Positions 46,546-57,439 of a DNA stretch of 64,000 bases are shown here, piece by piece; position 1 is the first letter of the stretch; each line of letters starts with the position of its first letter. The notes under the pieces are model-generated. The model worked only from the letters and a program-made list of their open reading frames with translations, made no database searches and was not told where the DNA came from. Both the position numbers and the translations under genes were made by a program. Source of the DNA: Populus alba (Eukaryota; Streptophyta; Magnoliopsida; Malpighiales; Salicaceae); NCBI RefSeq assembly GCF_005239225.2, contig NC_133298.1, forward strand, positions 744,001 to 808,000, written 5' to 3'.

Positions 46546-47201
46546 TCACAGATGAAGGCTCAAATCTAATCTAAGCTTTTTACGGCTTTCCTTAGTTGAC
46601 CAATCTAGACGACTCATGCAGGGATCAATGACAGGGATGAAAGATTGTAGTTGGTCAATCAATTGTTCAGTAGTAGCAGCAGAGATTATGATTCGTCGTG
46701 CCGAAGATGTTAGAAATTCCTGTTCCACAGCTTGATCAAGGAAAGACAGCAACTTATCATAAAAACCATTAACATTTAACAAACCTATAGGTTTATGGTG
46801 AATGTGCAGTTGGGCCCAAGATGAAATATGAAAGATCTCTTCCAATGTGCCCAGACCACCTGGTAAGGCAATGAAGGCATCAGCATGGTTAAACATGGTA
46901 TTCAGTCGGTCAGACATTGTTGGGACCTGTAGTTCCTCTCCAATTGTTTTTCCAATGATGTCCCCAGTTGCTAAAGCTTTGGGGACAACCCCCAAAAACT
47001 TGACTGCCTCCTAAAAATGCAGCCATTGACACACCTCCCATTAACCCAAGGCTACCTCCCCCATACACTAAATGAATCTTTCTCTCAGCTAGTACCCGAC
47101 CAAGATGATTTGCTGATTCTAAAAACTCTTTTTCTTTCCCAGGACTGGATCCACCGAAAACACAAATATTTCTTTATGTGATGACTTGAGGAACCTGCCA
47201 T
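46546..47201 (-). pseudogene. LOG: LOG-family cytokinin-activating enzyme carried by element D
   Basis: Copy of the gene at 38673-39327. The C-terminal 149 residues (46546-46995) are open, including M-S-D-R-L, the P-G-G-L-G-T-L-E-E signature and the plant-like W-A-Q-L-x-I-H-x-K-P-I-G-L-L-N-V block. The N-terminal part, from the ATG at 47199-47201, is in another frame because of an A-run at about 46993-46998 (five A here, four in C) and a change near 47170. The break in copy C lies elsewhere and is intact here. The replaced lysine after the arginine and the intronless structure are shared with C. No stop codons other than those caused by frameshifts are evident, which suggests recent or still-constrained sequence. 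Confidence 0.88.
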
Positions 47202-47267
47202 TTCTACACACTTCTATATTTGATGAATATATGGGATGAGTAGAAATGAAGGGAAGGAAGAGAAGAA

Positions 47268-47273
47268 TTTATA
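47268..47273 (-). promoter_or_regulatory. Possible TATA box for LOG, element D
   Basis: Conserved with copy C (CATCTATAAATTCTTC, minus strand), about 67-74 bp upstream of the LOG ATG. A (CT)n run on the plus strand is at 47333-47354. Confidence 0.45.
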
Positions 47274-47446
47274 GATGAAAATTGAAAATGCAATCATACC
47301 ACCTATATGTAGGCCAGCTGTCGTCTCACAAACTCTCTCTCTCTCTCTCTCTCTTTATTAATTATTTATTTTGAAAAAGCATGTGTATGTACAGGTAGTT
47401 GTGATTGTGGCTCACATCTTCCCTTGGTTTTACGTCCAAGAACGGC

Positions 47447-48007
47447 TTAAACGCCCTCTATGGGTCGGGGATAGGCTTCCCATCCAGTTTTCTTAAAAAC
47501 TGGCAAACAGGGTCTTTTTTAGTCAGATTCCCAAGACTAAGTCGATCATGTTCTTTATGGAATTGTGGCCATAAATCATGAATTACACGATGCACATCTC
47601 CACTAGGATGCGTCTCAAGGGTCAATAAAAGATTATCTAAAGACCCCTTACTCAGGCCATCCTTAATGAATTGTATTTTATCTTCACGGTTTACAGATAC
47701 CATTCCTAAAGAACGACATGTCGCATTACAAGTCCATCTGGCACATCGATGACAGACTTTCAGTCGTTTTGCACGACGTTTCTTTGCAAAAGTGCTTTTA
47801 CCTGTTCCAGGCATGTGTGAAATGAAAGAATTGGATGACTCACCTGATAATCGAACCTTTGCTTCAATTAACCAACGGATATCTTCAGGAATTCCATGAT
47901 TCATTAACAACCGTAATCTTGCACACCTAGCACGGTAAATTTTATTAATCGCATGTCTGAGGCAGAGCGGGAAAATACCTTTTCAACTTTTCAAGAGTGG
48001 TGTCCAT
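47447..48007 (-). pseudogene. Cysteine-rich nucleic-acid-binding-like ORF (carlavirus NABP-like), element D
   Basis: 150 codons are open (47458-47910). The predicted ~186-residue protein has four parts: a helical N-terminal part, a basic box K-K-R-R-A-K (75-80), a compact zinc-finger-like cluster C85-x2-C88-x4-C93-x3-C97, and a ~75-residue tail with D-K-I-Q-F-I-K-D-G. A basic box placed directly before a small C4 finger, then a short hydrophobic segment, is the layout of carlavirus-type nucleic-acid-binding proteins. Those bind nucleic acid and act as silencing suppressors or, in one chrysanthemum virus, as a nuclear transcription factor. The N-terminus is shifted by an extra base near 47953-47957 and the last residues by a shorter T-run near 47488. 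A plant or retroelement zinc-finger protein of other origin is the alternative. I did not recognise it as any standard Athila ORF. Confidence 0.5.
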
Positions 48008-48221
48008 TTTAAAAAGAGAATTAGAGGGAAGAATTTCAAAGAAGGGAAAAAGAGTTTAAGAGATTGTACAAATATATACAGATATCAGTTATTTGGGAAA
48101 CTGAAAGAACCGACTTAAGAGTCACGGAGTACCGTTATCCGCCATTTGACCGGGGTGAGAGACTAGCAAAACAAAAGTCACACTAAAAAGCAACAAAAAA
48201 AATGTGAGAAAAACAAAATAA

Positions 48222-48920
48222 TCAACCTTTATCAATAAGATTATTCAAACCAATGGATTCATTTTCACTAGGAAACTCATCAAAGTAAGCTTTTAAACGA
48301 TGTTCATTTACCTTCAAAAACATTGTCATTCTTTGGATTCTCAATATCAAGGGCCCCATAAGGATACACATGTTTCAAAATAAATGGACCGCTCCATCTT
48401 GATCTTAGTTTTTTCAGGAAATAAATGGAGTTGAGAATTATAAAGCAAAACTTTTTGACCAGTATCAACTTTTTGACAATTTTCACAAGTTTTGCAGAAT
48501 GCATGTGTGTCCTTGAACATGGTGGGCCAATAAAATCCATTTTGTAAGATTTTTGCAGTCGTCTCTCTTGATGAGAATTGACTCCCACATGCTTCAGAAT
48601 GACAAAGTTTAATGACATTACTTACCTCATTGTCGGGAATGCATTTTTGAAATATTTGATCAGGACAATTTTTGAATAAGTAAGGGTCATCTAAGTAAAA
48701 GTTCTTCACTTCGTTCAAAAACTTTCCTTTGTCTTCGGTACTCCAGTGAGCTGGCAAATCTCCTGTTGCAAGAAAATTGATATTTTTAGCAAACCAAGGC
48801 ATTGAACTGAGAGAAAGTAAGGATTCTTCAGGAAAGTAATCATCGATTGGTGTGATGTCAGATATCAAATCTGTTGTCACTCTTGACAAAAGATCGGCAT
48901 CAATATTTTTCGGTGCCTTT
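48222..48920 (-). pseudogene. pol remnant: RNase H end and integrase parts without core, element D
   Basis: 192 codons are open (48347-48925), covering the RNase H tail, linker, integrase zinc module and the start of the C-terminal module. A T-run difference near 48412 shifts the frame inside the C-terminal module, which continues in the frame of 48304-48618. As in C the catalytic core is missing. An extra T near 48905-48910 separates it from the protease frame. Confidence 0.85.
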
Positions 48921-49873
48921 TTCATCCGTGATTTCTTCCTGAGAATAAATCATTTGCAAATCTTCATATTCATCCAACTCAATTTTACTCAAAGTAGATT
49001 CAAGTTGATCATGAACTAATTCTTCAATATGATCTACTTCTTGTAAATCATTATCATCTCCAGGCTGCTTGCAAACGTTGAAAATATTCATCTCTAATGT
49101 CATGTTTCCAAAAGATAACTTCATGAGTCCATTCCTACAATTAATCAATGCATTAGAAGTTGCAAGAAACGGACGTCCTAAAATAATAGGAAATGAATTA
49201 CATGCTTCAACAGGTTGCGTGTCCAAGACAATAAAATCCACAGGATAAATGAATTTATCGACTTGTACTAACACATCTTCAATTATTCCTCTAGGCACTT
49301 TTACAGATCTATCGGCGAGTAAAAGAGTTACAGAAGTTGGTTTTAACTCACCTAGATTGAGACTTTGAAAAACTGAATATGGAAGTAAATTCACACTAGC
49401 TCCAAGATCAAGTAAGGCTCTTTCAATTTTATGTTCTCCAATAAAGCAAGAAATTGTAGGACAACCAGGGTCTTTATATTTCAAAGCATTATTGTTCTGA
49501 AGAATGGCACTTACTTGTTCGGCTAAAAAGGCTTTCTTTTTCACATTCAGTTTTCTCTTCACAGTGCACAAATCTTTCAAAAATTTTAGCATAGGAAGGA
49601 ACCTGTTTAATAGCATCCAACAAAGGTATATTGATCCTTACCTGTTTGAAAATTTCAAAGATTTCAGAGTTGTGATTGAACTTTCCTTTGTTTGATCATG
49701 GCATGAGGAAATGGAAGTGCTGGCGGGGAATCAGCCTTTTCTTTGCAATGTTCAGGTTCAACCCCTTCCTTACCCTCAGAGATAGACTCATCATCTTTCT
49801 CACAAGGTTCAAGAATGGGTTTTTCAATAACCTTACCACTACGAAGAGTGATGACTGATTTGACTTGATCCAT
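48921..49873 (-). pseudogene. Aspartic protease region, element D
   Basis: 238 codons are open (48900-49616) with L-L-D-L-G-A-S-V-N-L-L-P, I-I-L-G-R-P-F-L-A-T and an acidic tail ending at the RT deletion junction. Upstream, an extra T near 49584-49588 and a change near 49675-49680 shift the frame relative to the M-D-Q-V-K-S part. Confidence 0.85.
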
Positions 49874-51211
49874 GTGTTTGGCTTCCAGAACCACTTGCAT
49901 TTGCATTGTATTGCCCTTTGGATTTTGCTGTGGTTGAGAAGGAAACTTACCTTTCTCTTGGAAACTGAGAGCAGTTGTTAATTTTGCAAGAGCATCTTTA
50001 AAATCGGTCATGCTTTGAGCAAGTTGAGTGTTGATTGTCTCCTGCTTTTCAATGAATGCATGCAATGTTTCCTCAAGATTTCTTCTAGGAGGTGGAGCAT
50101 AAGGAGGTGCATATCCATGAGAATTTTGAAAATTATGGTGTGCTTGAAACGGTGGCTGTGAAGTTTGTGCATTGTTGCTATCACTCTTCCAACTGAAATT
50201 TGGGTGATTTCTCCAACCAGGATTGTATGTTTGCGAGTATGGGTTATGGTTGGGCCTTTGGAAACTGTTTAAAGCATGGGCTTGTTCATGGAGGCATTCC
50301 TTGAAAGAAGGCAAAGTTGGACAATCATTTGTTGAGTGCTCATTTGTTTCACAGATTTGACACACAATGTCTTGAACAGATTTTAATTGACCACTCTTTT
50401 TTAATTCTAGTGCCTCGACTTTTCTAGCTAAAGATGCAAACTTGGCTTGGAGGTCATGATCTTCCCTAAGGTTGTGCATACCCCCTAGATGTATGAGGTT
50501 GAGTTTTACCTGGTGCCTCATAAGTACCTGTGGTGTCCCAATTTTGAGCATTTTCAGCTAGCAAGTCTAGGTACTCCATTGCTTCATTAGGGTCTTTATC
50601 TTCAAAAGTTTCCATTGCACATCAATTCAACCATTTGCCTATCTCTAGGTGTTAAACCTTCATAAAAATGTGAAACCAATCTCCATGTTTTCAAAACCAT
50701 GATGTGGGCAAGTATTAAGCAAATCTCGATACCTATCCCAACATTGGTAAAATGTTTCTCCTGGTTTTTGAGTGAAAGTGATGATTTGTCTTTTGAAAGA
50801 GTTTGTTCTGTGAGATGGAAAAAACTTCTTTAAAAATTGTTGTTGCATTTCATCCCAAGCATGAATAGATCCTGGTCTCAAATTTTGTAGCCATGTTTTA
50901 GCTTTATCTTTTAATGAAAAAGGAAAAAGCTTTAATCGAATGGTGTTCATGCTACAATTTGAGTTATTATAGGTATTACAGACCTCCTCAAATTCCCTTA
51001 AATTCAAGTATGGATTTTCTAAGTCTAAGCCATGAAAAGATGGTAAAAGTTGAATAATGCCTGGCTTAAAATTAAAATGAGATGCATCAGGAGGGAAAAC
51101 TATGCATGAGGGTGCACTTGTTCTTGTAGGATTCATGTGATCTCTAAGTGTTCTCATACGGTTATTCTCATTATTCTCATTATGAAGCGATTGATTATCT
51201 TCTTCGGCCAT
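49874..51211 (-). pseudogene. Gag, element D
   Basis: Start ATG at 51209-51211 (M-A-E-E-D); a longer in-frame start exists at 51277. The first 205 codons (50660-51277) are open and hold the retrotrans_gag domain. After frameshifts near 50685 and 50605 the CCHC knuckle (C-Q-I-C-E-T-N-E-H ... C, near 50320-50365) and the N/Q/P-rich spacer continue in an open stretch of 295 codons (49664-50551) into protease. Confidence 0.85.
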
Positions 51212-51418
51212 ATTTTCTGAAAATGATGAGGATAGCCTACAAAGTCGACCACTTAATGTACGTGACCAAACTCTCATGCACTTGTAAGAAGAGAATAAAA
51301 GGAAGAAAAGAAAAGAGAAGAAAAAGAAACAAAAGAAAACAAAAGAAACAAAGTTAAATAAAATGAAAAGTGAAAAGAGAAAATAAAATAAATATTATAA
51401 TTTATACAAGAATTTACC

Positions 51419-51436
51419 TCCCCGGCAACGGCGCCA
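51419..51436 (-). other. Primer binding site, element D
   Basis: Identical 18-nt PBS to the one in element C, 7 bp inside the LTR edge. Confidence 0.8.
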
Positions 51437-51443
51437 AAAAACT

Positions 51444-53176
51444 TGACACGACCAAAAAGCTTGATGTCTTTTCCCAAGTGCAGGAGTGTCGAAGTAATAA
51501 ATAACCCGGCAAGACCGGGGTCGAACCACAGAGAGGTTAATTGTATAAATTATAAATAACAAAACAACAACAACAACAATAATAATAACAATAATAATTA
51601 CAATACTCAGTACGTGGCGTTGTTACACCTGAGAATGATCCAAAAGATCGGGTCACAGGTTTCCAGCCTATATACTGAGTTTATGAAAAGATCAAAGGGA
51701 TATATTACAGAATGTAAATAACAACAATAACAATAATAATAATAAAATAGTAGTAGTAGTAGTAATAGAAGAAGATGAAGAAATTAATGAGAACTTTGAG
51801 TTGGAAGATTAATGTAAGGATTAACAATGATAAAAACGAATGTCAAGGTTAGAGGATCCACTAACGGTACTTCAAACAAGTATAATATAAACTCTTATTA
51901 CTCAATTGGAAACCACACATAAAGGAGGTTCCAATCAGATTATAAATTGTTAACATGATTACATTAGTTATCTTATTCGAATAAAGCTAATACTTGTAAA
52001 TGTTGGCAGGCATTCATGATTATAACTTATGTTAACAACAAATCAAGTCCCTTTCATAGCTCAGGTGTCGGTTATACCATACAGTATGGGCTATGAAAGT
52101 ACCAAGTATTTGTTGTACCAAGTGTTATACAACATAAATCTAGATTAAACCATTTAACAAGCAAAGTATTAAAAGTGAACAAGATAACAAATATAAAACA
52201 TGTTAGTATCCAACGTTAAGGTCCATGTTAAGTTTATATTATACTTATTCTTACACCATTAGTGTACCCTTTTCACCTTGACATAATTAACTTAGCTAAA
52301 CATAATGAAAGAAAGAAACATAAATGAACAAGATAAGAACATAAATGAGAAAGAAGTTAACTAAGTAAAGAAAGGAAATAAGTGCATAAACTTGATATTA
52401 ATGAAAGCAAAACATAAGCAATACAAAGAGAGAAAGCAAGAGCATGATCTTGATCTGGAAACCAAGATGCCTCAATACATGGTAAGTGCCTCCTTTTATA
52501 GGCCAAAATTTGGAAACTATTGATTTGTTGACTAATTGATGAGTGGGTGGCCACATCTTGACTAGATAACAATCCTTATCTTCTTGTCTGATCAAGACGT
52601 CATTGCTAACATCATAATTTGCCCAGAATCCTCAAGAATGTTCTAGGAAATTGTCTCAGCTTTCCAACAAAAAAAAGATGAGGTCATTTGGACTTCTAGA
52701 ACTCAAGATATGGGCTGAACACTAAATAGTGTTTGGGCTGCAGGACAGCTTCGGACTTCTTCGTTGTTCCTTCAATTTGGACTTCAAAACGACCTTTTCA
52801 AATCTTGGGCTCCCAATGAAAGTTGTAGGCCTTTGTCTTACCTTTCCATCCATATAAAGTGGACCTAAATCCGAAATCTAGAGCTCCAGATATGATCCAA
52901 TTACCGAGCAATGTTCCGGTTTGGACTGCACCGACATCTCTTTTCTAAGTTTGGCCATCTCTTTGTCCTTTAACTTTCAATGCTTAAACTCATCAATCAA
53001 TCCTTTTATTTATGTGATAGTCCTGCATTTAAAATGAGCATTTACCATAAATTAAGGTATCTTATAATATCAAACTTGTTATTATAAAACATGCTTTAGT
53101 TAAGGAGTTATTGATACTTCAAGTGCAAAATGATGATATAAAACCTTGATAAACATGCACTTTTAAGTACTAATCA
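51444..53176 (-). repeat. LTR D (5' LTR of element D), directly abutting satellite
   Basis: It is 1733 bp. The inner end is next to the PBS. The outer end finishes exactly at the LTR terminus (...TACTAATCA), and satellite starts with GGGATCACCC at 53177. CAA/TAA and TAG microsatellites are shorter than in LTR C. Confidence 0.92.
52495..52500 (-). promoter_or_regulatory. LTR TATA box, LTR D
   Basis: Same CCTATAAAAGGAGG context as in the other LTRs. As 5' LTR it could drive element D. Confidence 0.6.
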
Positions 53177-55246
53177 GGGATCACCCGAAATTCAAAGGCA
53201 ACTGAATTTCGGCAACCGGGGCATCGAAGTCGGAATGCCACAAAACTCACCGAGTCAAAGCGTTTCGTTGTTTGCGGAAGGAAGTGTGATGTAGAACAAG
53301 TAGCAGAAGCATACATGCTCAAGAGGGATCATCCAAAATTCAAAGGCAACTGAATTTCGGCAACCGGGCCATCGAAGTCCGAATGCCGCGAAACTCACCG
53401 ACTCAAATCGTTTCGCCGTTTGCGGAAGGAAGTGTGATGTAAACAAGTAGCAGAAGCAGACATGCTCAAGAGGGATCACCCGAAATTCAAAGGCAACTGA
53501 ATTACGGCAATCGGGGCATCGAATTCGGAATGCTGGGAAACTCATCGAGTCAAAGCGTTTCGCCGTTTGCGGAAGAAGTGTGATGTAGAACAAGTAGCAG
53601 AAGCATACATGCTCAAGAGGGATCACCCGAAATTCAAAGGCAACAGAATTTCGGCAACCGGGGCATCGAAGTCGGAATGCCGCGAAACTCACCGAGTCAA
53701 AGCGTTTCGCTTTTTGGGGAAAGAAGTGTGATGTAGACCAAGTAGCAGAAGCATACATGCTCAAGAGGGATCATCCGAAATTCAAATGCAACTGAATTTC
53801 GGCAACCGGGGCATCGAAGTCGGAATGTCGCGAAACTCACCGAGTCAAAGCGTTTCGCCGTTTGCGGAAGAAGTCAAGAAGCAGAAGCATACATGCTCAA
53901 GAGGGATCACCCGAAATTCAAAGGCAACTGAATTTCGGCAACCGGGATCGAAGTCGGAATGCGCGAAACTCACCGAGTCAAAGTTTCGCCGTTTGCGGAA
54001 GGAAGTGTGATGTAGAACAAGTAGCAGAAGCATACATGCTCAAGAGGGATCACCCGAAATTCAAAGGCAACTGAATTTCGGCAACCGGGGCATCGAAGTC
54101 GGAATGCCGCGAAACTCACCGAGTCAAAGCGTTTCGGTTTGCGGAAGGAAGTGTGATGTAGAACAAGTAGCAAGAAGCATACATTTTCAAGAGGGATCAC
54201 CCGAAATTCTAAGGCAACTGAATTTTGGCAACCGTCGAAGTCGGAATGCAAATCACCGAGTGAAAGCGTTTCGCTTTTTAGGGAAGGAAGTGTGATGTAG
54301 AACAAGTAGCAGAAGCATACATGCTCAAGAGGGATCACCCGAAATTCAAAGGCAACTGAATTTCGGCAACCGGGCCATCGAAGTCGGAATGTCGCGAAAC
54401 TCACCGAGTCAAAGCGTTTCTTTGCGGAAGAAGTCTGATGTAGAACAAGTAGCAGAAGCATACATGCTCAAGAGGGATCACCCCGAAATTCAAAGGCAAG
54501 ATTTTCGGCAACCGGGAATCGAAGTCGGAATGCCGCGAAACTCACCGAGTCAAAGCGTTTCGTTTTTGCAAAGAAGTGTGAAGAACAAGTAGCAGAAGCA
54601 TACATGCTCAAGAGGGATCACCCGAAATTCAAAGGCAACTGAATTTCGGCAACCGGGGAATCGAAGTCGGAATGCCGCGAAACTCACCGAGTCAAAGCGT
54701 TTCGCCGTTTGCGGAAGAAGTCTGATGTGAACAAGTAGCAGAAGCATACATGCTCAAGAGGGATCACCCGAAATTCAAAGGCAACTGAATTTCGGCAACC
54801 GGGGAATCGAAGTCGGAATGCCGCGAAACTCACCGAGTCAAAGCGTTTCGCCGTTTTGCGGAAGGAAGTCTGATGTAGAACAAGTAGCAGAAGCATACAT
54901 GCTCAAGAGGGATCACCCGAAATTCAAAGGCAACTGAATTTCGGCAACCGGGGCATCGAAGTCGAATGCCGCGAAACTCACCGAGTCAAAGCGTTTCGCC
55001 GTTTGCGGAAGGAAGTGTGTGTGAACAAGTAGCAGAAGCATACATGCTCAAGAGGGATCACCCGAAATTCAAAGGCAACTGAATTTCGGCAACCGGGGCA
55101 ATCGAAAGGCAGAATGCCGCGAAACTCACCAGTCAAAGCGTTTCGCTGTTTGCGGAAGGAAGTCTGCTGTAGAACAAGTAGCGAAGCATACATGCTCAAG
55201 AGGGATCACCCGAAATTCAAAGGCAACTGAATTTCGGCAACCGGGG
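53177..55246 (+). repeat. Satellite block S3, S1-like orientation
   Basis: About 14 monomers in the same orientation as S1 and S2. The type ('catcgaagtc', 'ctcaccgagtc', 'gaagtgtgatg') is closer to S1 than to the adjacent-in-origin S2. Several monomers carry small deletions (around 53870, 54230, 54500 and 54580). Confidence 0.95.
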
Positions 55247-55746
55247 NNNNNNNNNNNNNNNNNNNNNNNNNNNNNNNNNNNNNNNNNNNNNNNNNNNNNN
55301 NNNNNNNNNNNNNNNNNNNNNNNNNNNNNNNNNNNNNNNNNNNNNNNNNNNNNNNNNNNNNNNNNNNNNNNNNNNNNNNNNNNNNNNNNNNNNNNNNNNN
55401 NNNNNNNNNNNNNNNNNNNNNNNNNNNNNNNNNNNNNNNNNNNNNNNNNNNNNNNNNNNNNNNNNNNNNNNNNNNNNNNNNNNNNNNNNNNNNNNNNNNN
55501 NNNNNNNNNNNNNNNNNNNNNNNNNNNNNNNNNNNNNNNNNNNNNNNNNNNNNNNNNNNNNNNNNNNNNNNNNNNNNNNNNNNNNNNNNNNNNNNNNNNN
55601 NNNNNNNNNNNNNNNNNNNNNNNNNNNNNNNNNNNNNNNNNNNNNNNNNNNNNNNNNNNNNNNNNNNNNNNNNNNNNNNNNNNNNNNNNNNNNNNNNNNN
55701 NNNNNNNNNNNNNNNNNNNNNNNNNNNNNNNNNNNNNNNNNNNNNN
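55247..55746. other. Assembly gap (500 N) at the satellite orientation switch
   Basis: Exactly 500 N. Satellite runs in plus orientation to its left and minus orientation to its right, so an inversion breakpoint or a scaffolding error is hidden here. Confidence 0.98.
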
Positions 55747-57207
55747 GTGAGTTCGGGGGCATTCCGAATTCGATCATGGCCGGTTGCCGAAATTCTGTTG
55801 GGCTTTGAATTTCGGGTGATCCCTCTAAGAAATGTATGCTTCTGCTACTTGTTCTACATCACACTTCCTTTCACAAAGAACGAAATGGCTTTGACCGGTG
55901 AGTTTCGCGTTAAAACGCGCGATTCGACTTCTATGCCCCGGTTGCCGAAATTCAGTTGCCCTTTGAATTTTCGGGTGATCCCTCTTGAGCATGTATGCTT
56001 CTACTACTTGTTCTCCATCAACACTTCCCTTCCCTAAAAAGCGAAACGCTTTGTCACTCGGTGAGTTTTCGTGCGCAGCAATCCGACTTCGATGCCGTCG
56101 GTTGCCGAAATCAGTTGCCTCTTTGATTTTCGGGGGATCCCTCTTGAGCATGTATGCTTCTGCTACTTGTTCTACATCGCACTTCCTTTCACAAAGAACG
56201 AAATGCTTTGACTCGGTGAGTTTCGCGGCATTCCGACTTTGATGCCCCGGTTGCCGAAATTCAACTGCCTTTGAATTTCGGGTGATCCCTCTTGAGCATG
56301 TATGCTTCTGCTACTTGTTCTACATCACACTTCCTTTCCGCAAACGGCGAAACGCTTTGACTCGGTGAGTTTCGCGGCATTCCGACTTTGATGCCCCGGT
56401 TGCCGAAATTCAACTGCCTTTGAATTTTGGGTGATCCCTCTTGAGCATGTATGCTTCTGCAACTTGTTCTACATCACACTTCCTTCCGCAAACGGCGAAA
56501 CGCTTTGACTCAGTGAGTTTCGCGGCATTCCGACTTCGATGCCCCGGTTGCCGAAATTCAGTTGCCTTTGAATTTCGGGTGATCCCTCTTGAGCATGTAT
56601 GCTTCTGCTACTTGTTCTACATCACACTTCCTTCCGCAAACAATGAAACGCTTGACTTGGTGAGTTTTCGCGCATTCCGACTTCGATGCCCCGGTTGCCA
56701 AAATTCAAAATGCCTTTGAAATTTCGGGTGATCCCTCTTGAGCATGTATGCTTCTGCTACTTTGTTCTACATCGCACTTCCTTCCGCAATAGCGCCCCGC
56801 GCGGCCGCCGCCGCCCCCCCCCCCCCCGCCCAAAACGCTTTGACTTGTTGAGTTTCGCGGTATTCCGACTTCGATGCCCGGTTGCCAAAATTCAAAATGC
56901 CTTTGAATTTCGGGTGATCCCTCTTGAGCATGTATGCTTTTGCTGCTTGTTCTACATCACAATTCTTCCGGAAATGGCGAAACGCTTTGACTCAGTGAGT
57001 TTTCGCGGCATTCCGACTTCGATGCCCCGCATTGCCAAATTCAGTTGACTTTGAATTTCGGGTGATCCTCTTGAGCATGTATGCTCTACTACTTGTTCTA
57101 CATCACACTTCTTCCGCAAACGGCGAAAAATGCTTTGCTCGGTGAGTTTCGCAGCATTCCGATTTCGATGCAATGTTTTTTTTTTTTTTTTTTTTTTTTT
57201 ATGTGAC

Positions 57208-57259
<52 letters not shown>

Positions 57260-57383
57260 TCGTTGCCGAAATTCAGTTTGCCTTTGAATTTCGGGTGATC
57301 CCCTTTGAGCATGTATGCTTCTGCGATACTTGTTTACATCGCCATTTTTTTTTTTTTTATTTTTTTTTTTTTTTTTTTTTTTT

Positions 57384-57439
<56 letters not shown>

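Larger units (their letters stand above)
43561..53176 (-). mobile_element. Non-autonomous Athila-derived element D with LOG and zinc-finger cargo
   Basis: Same structure as element C: LTR D (5'), PBS, gag, protease, pol remnant without RT or integrase core, zinc-finger ORF, LOG, 3' noncoding region, PPT, LTR C (3'). The two deletions have the same endpoints as in C, so C and D derive from one deleted ancestor. Reading frames are broken at other places than in C. The outer LTR D ends exactly at satellite. Confidence 0.88.
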
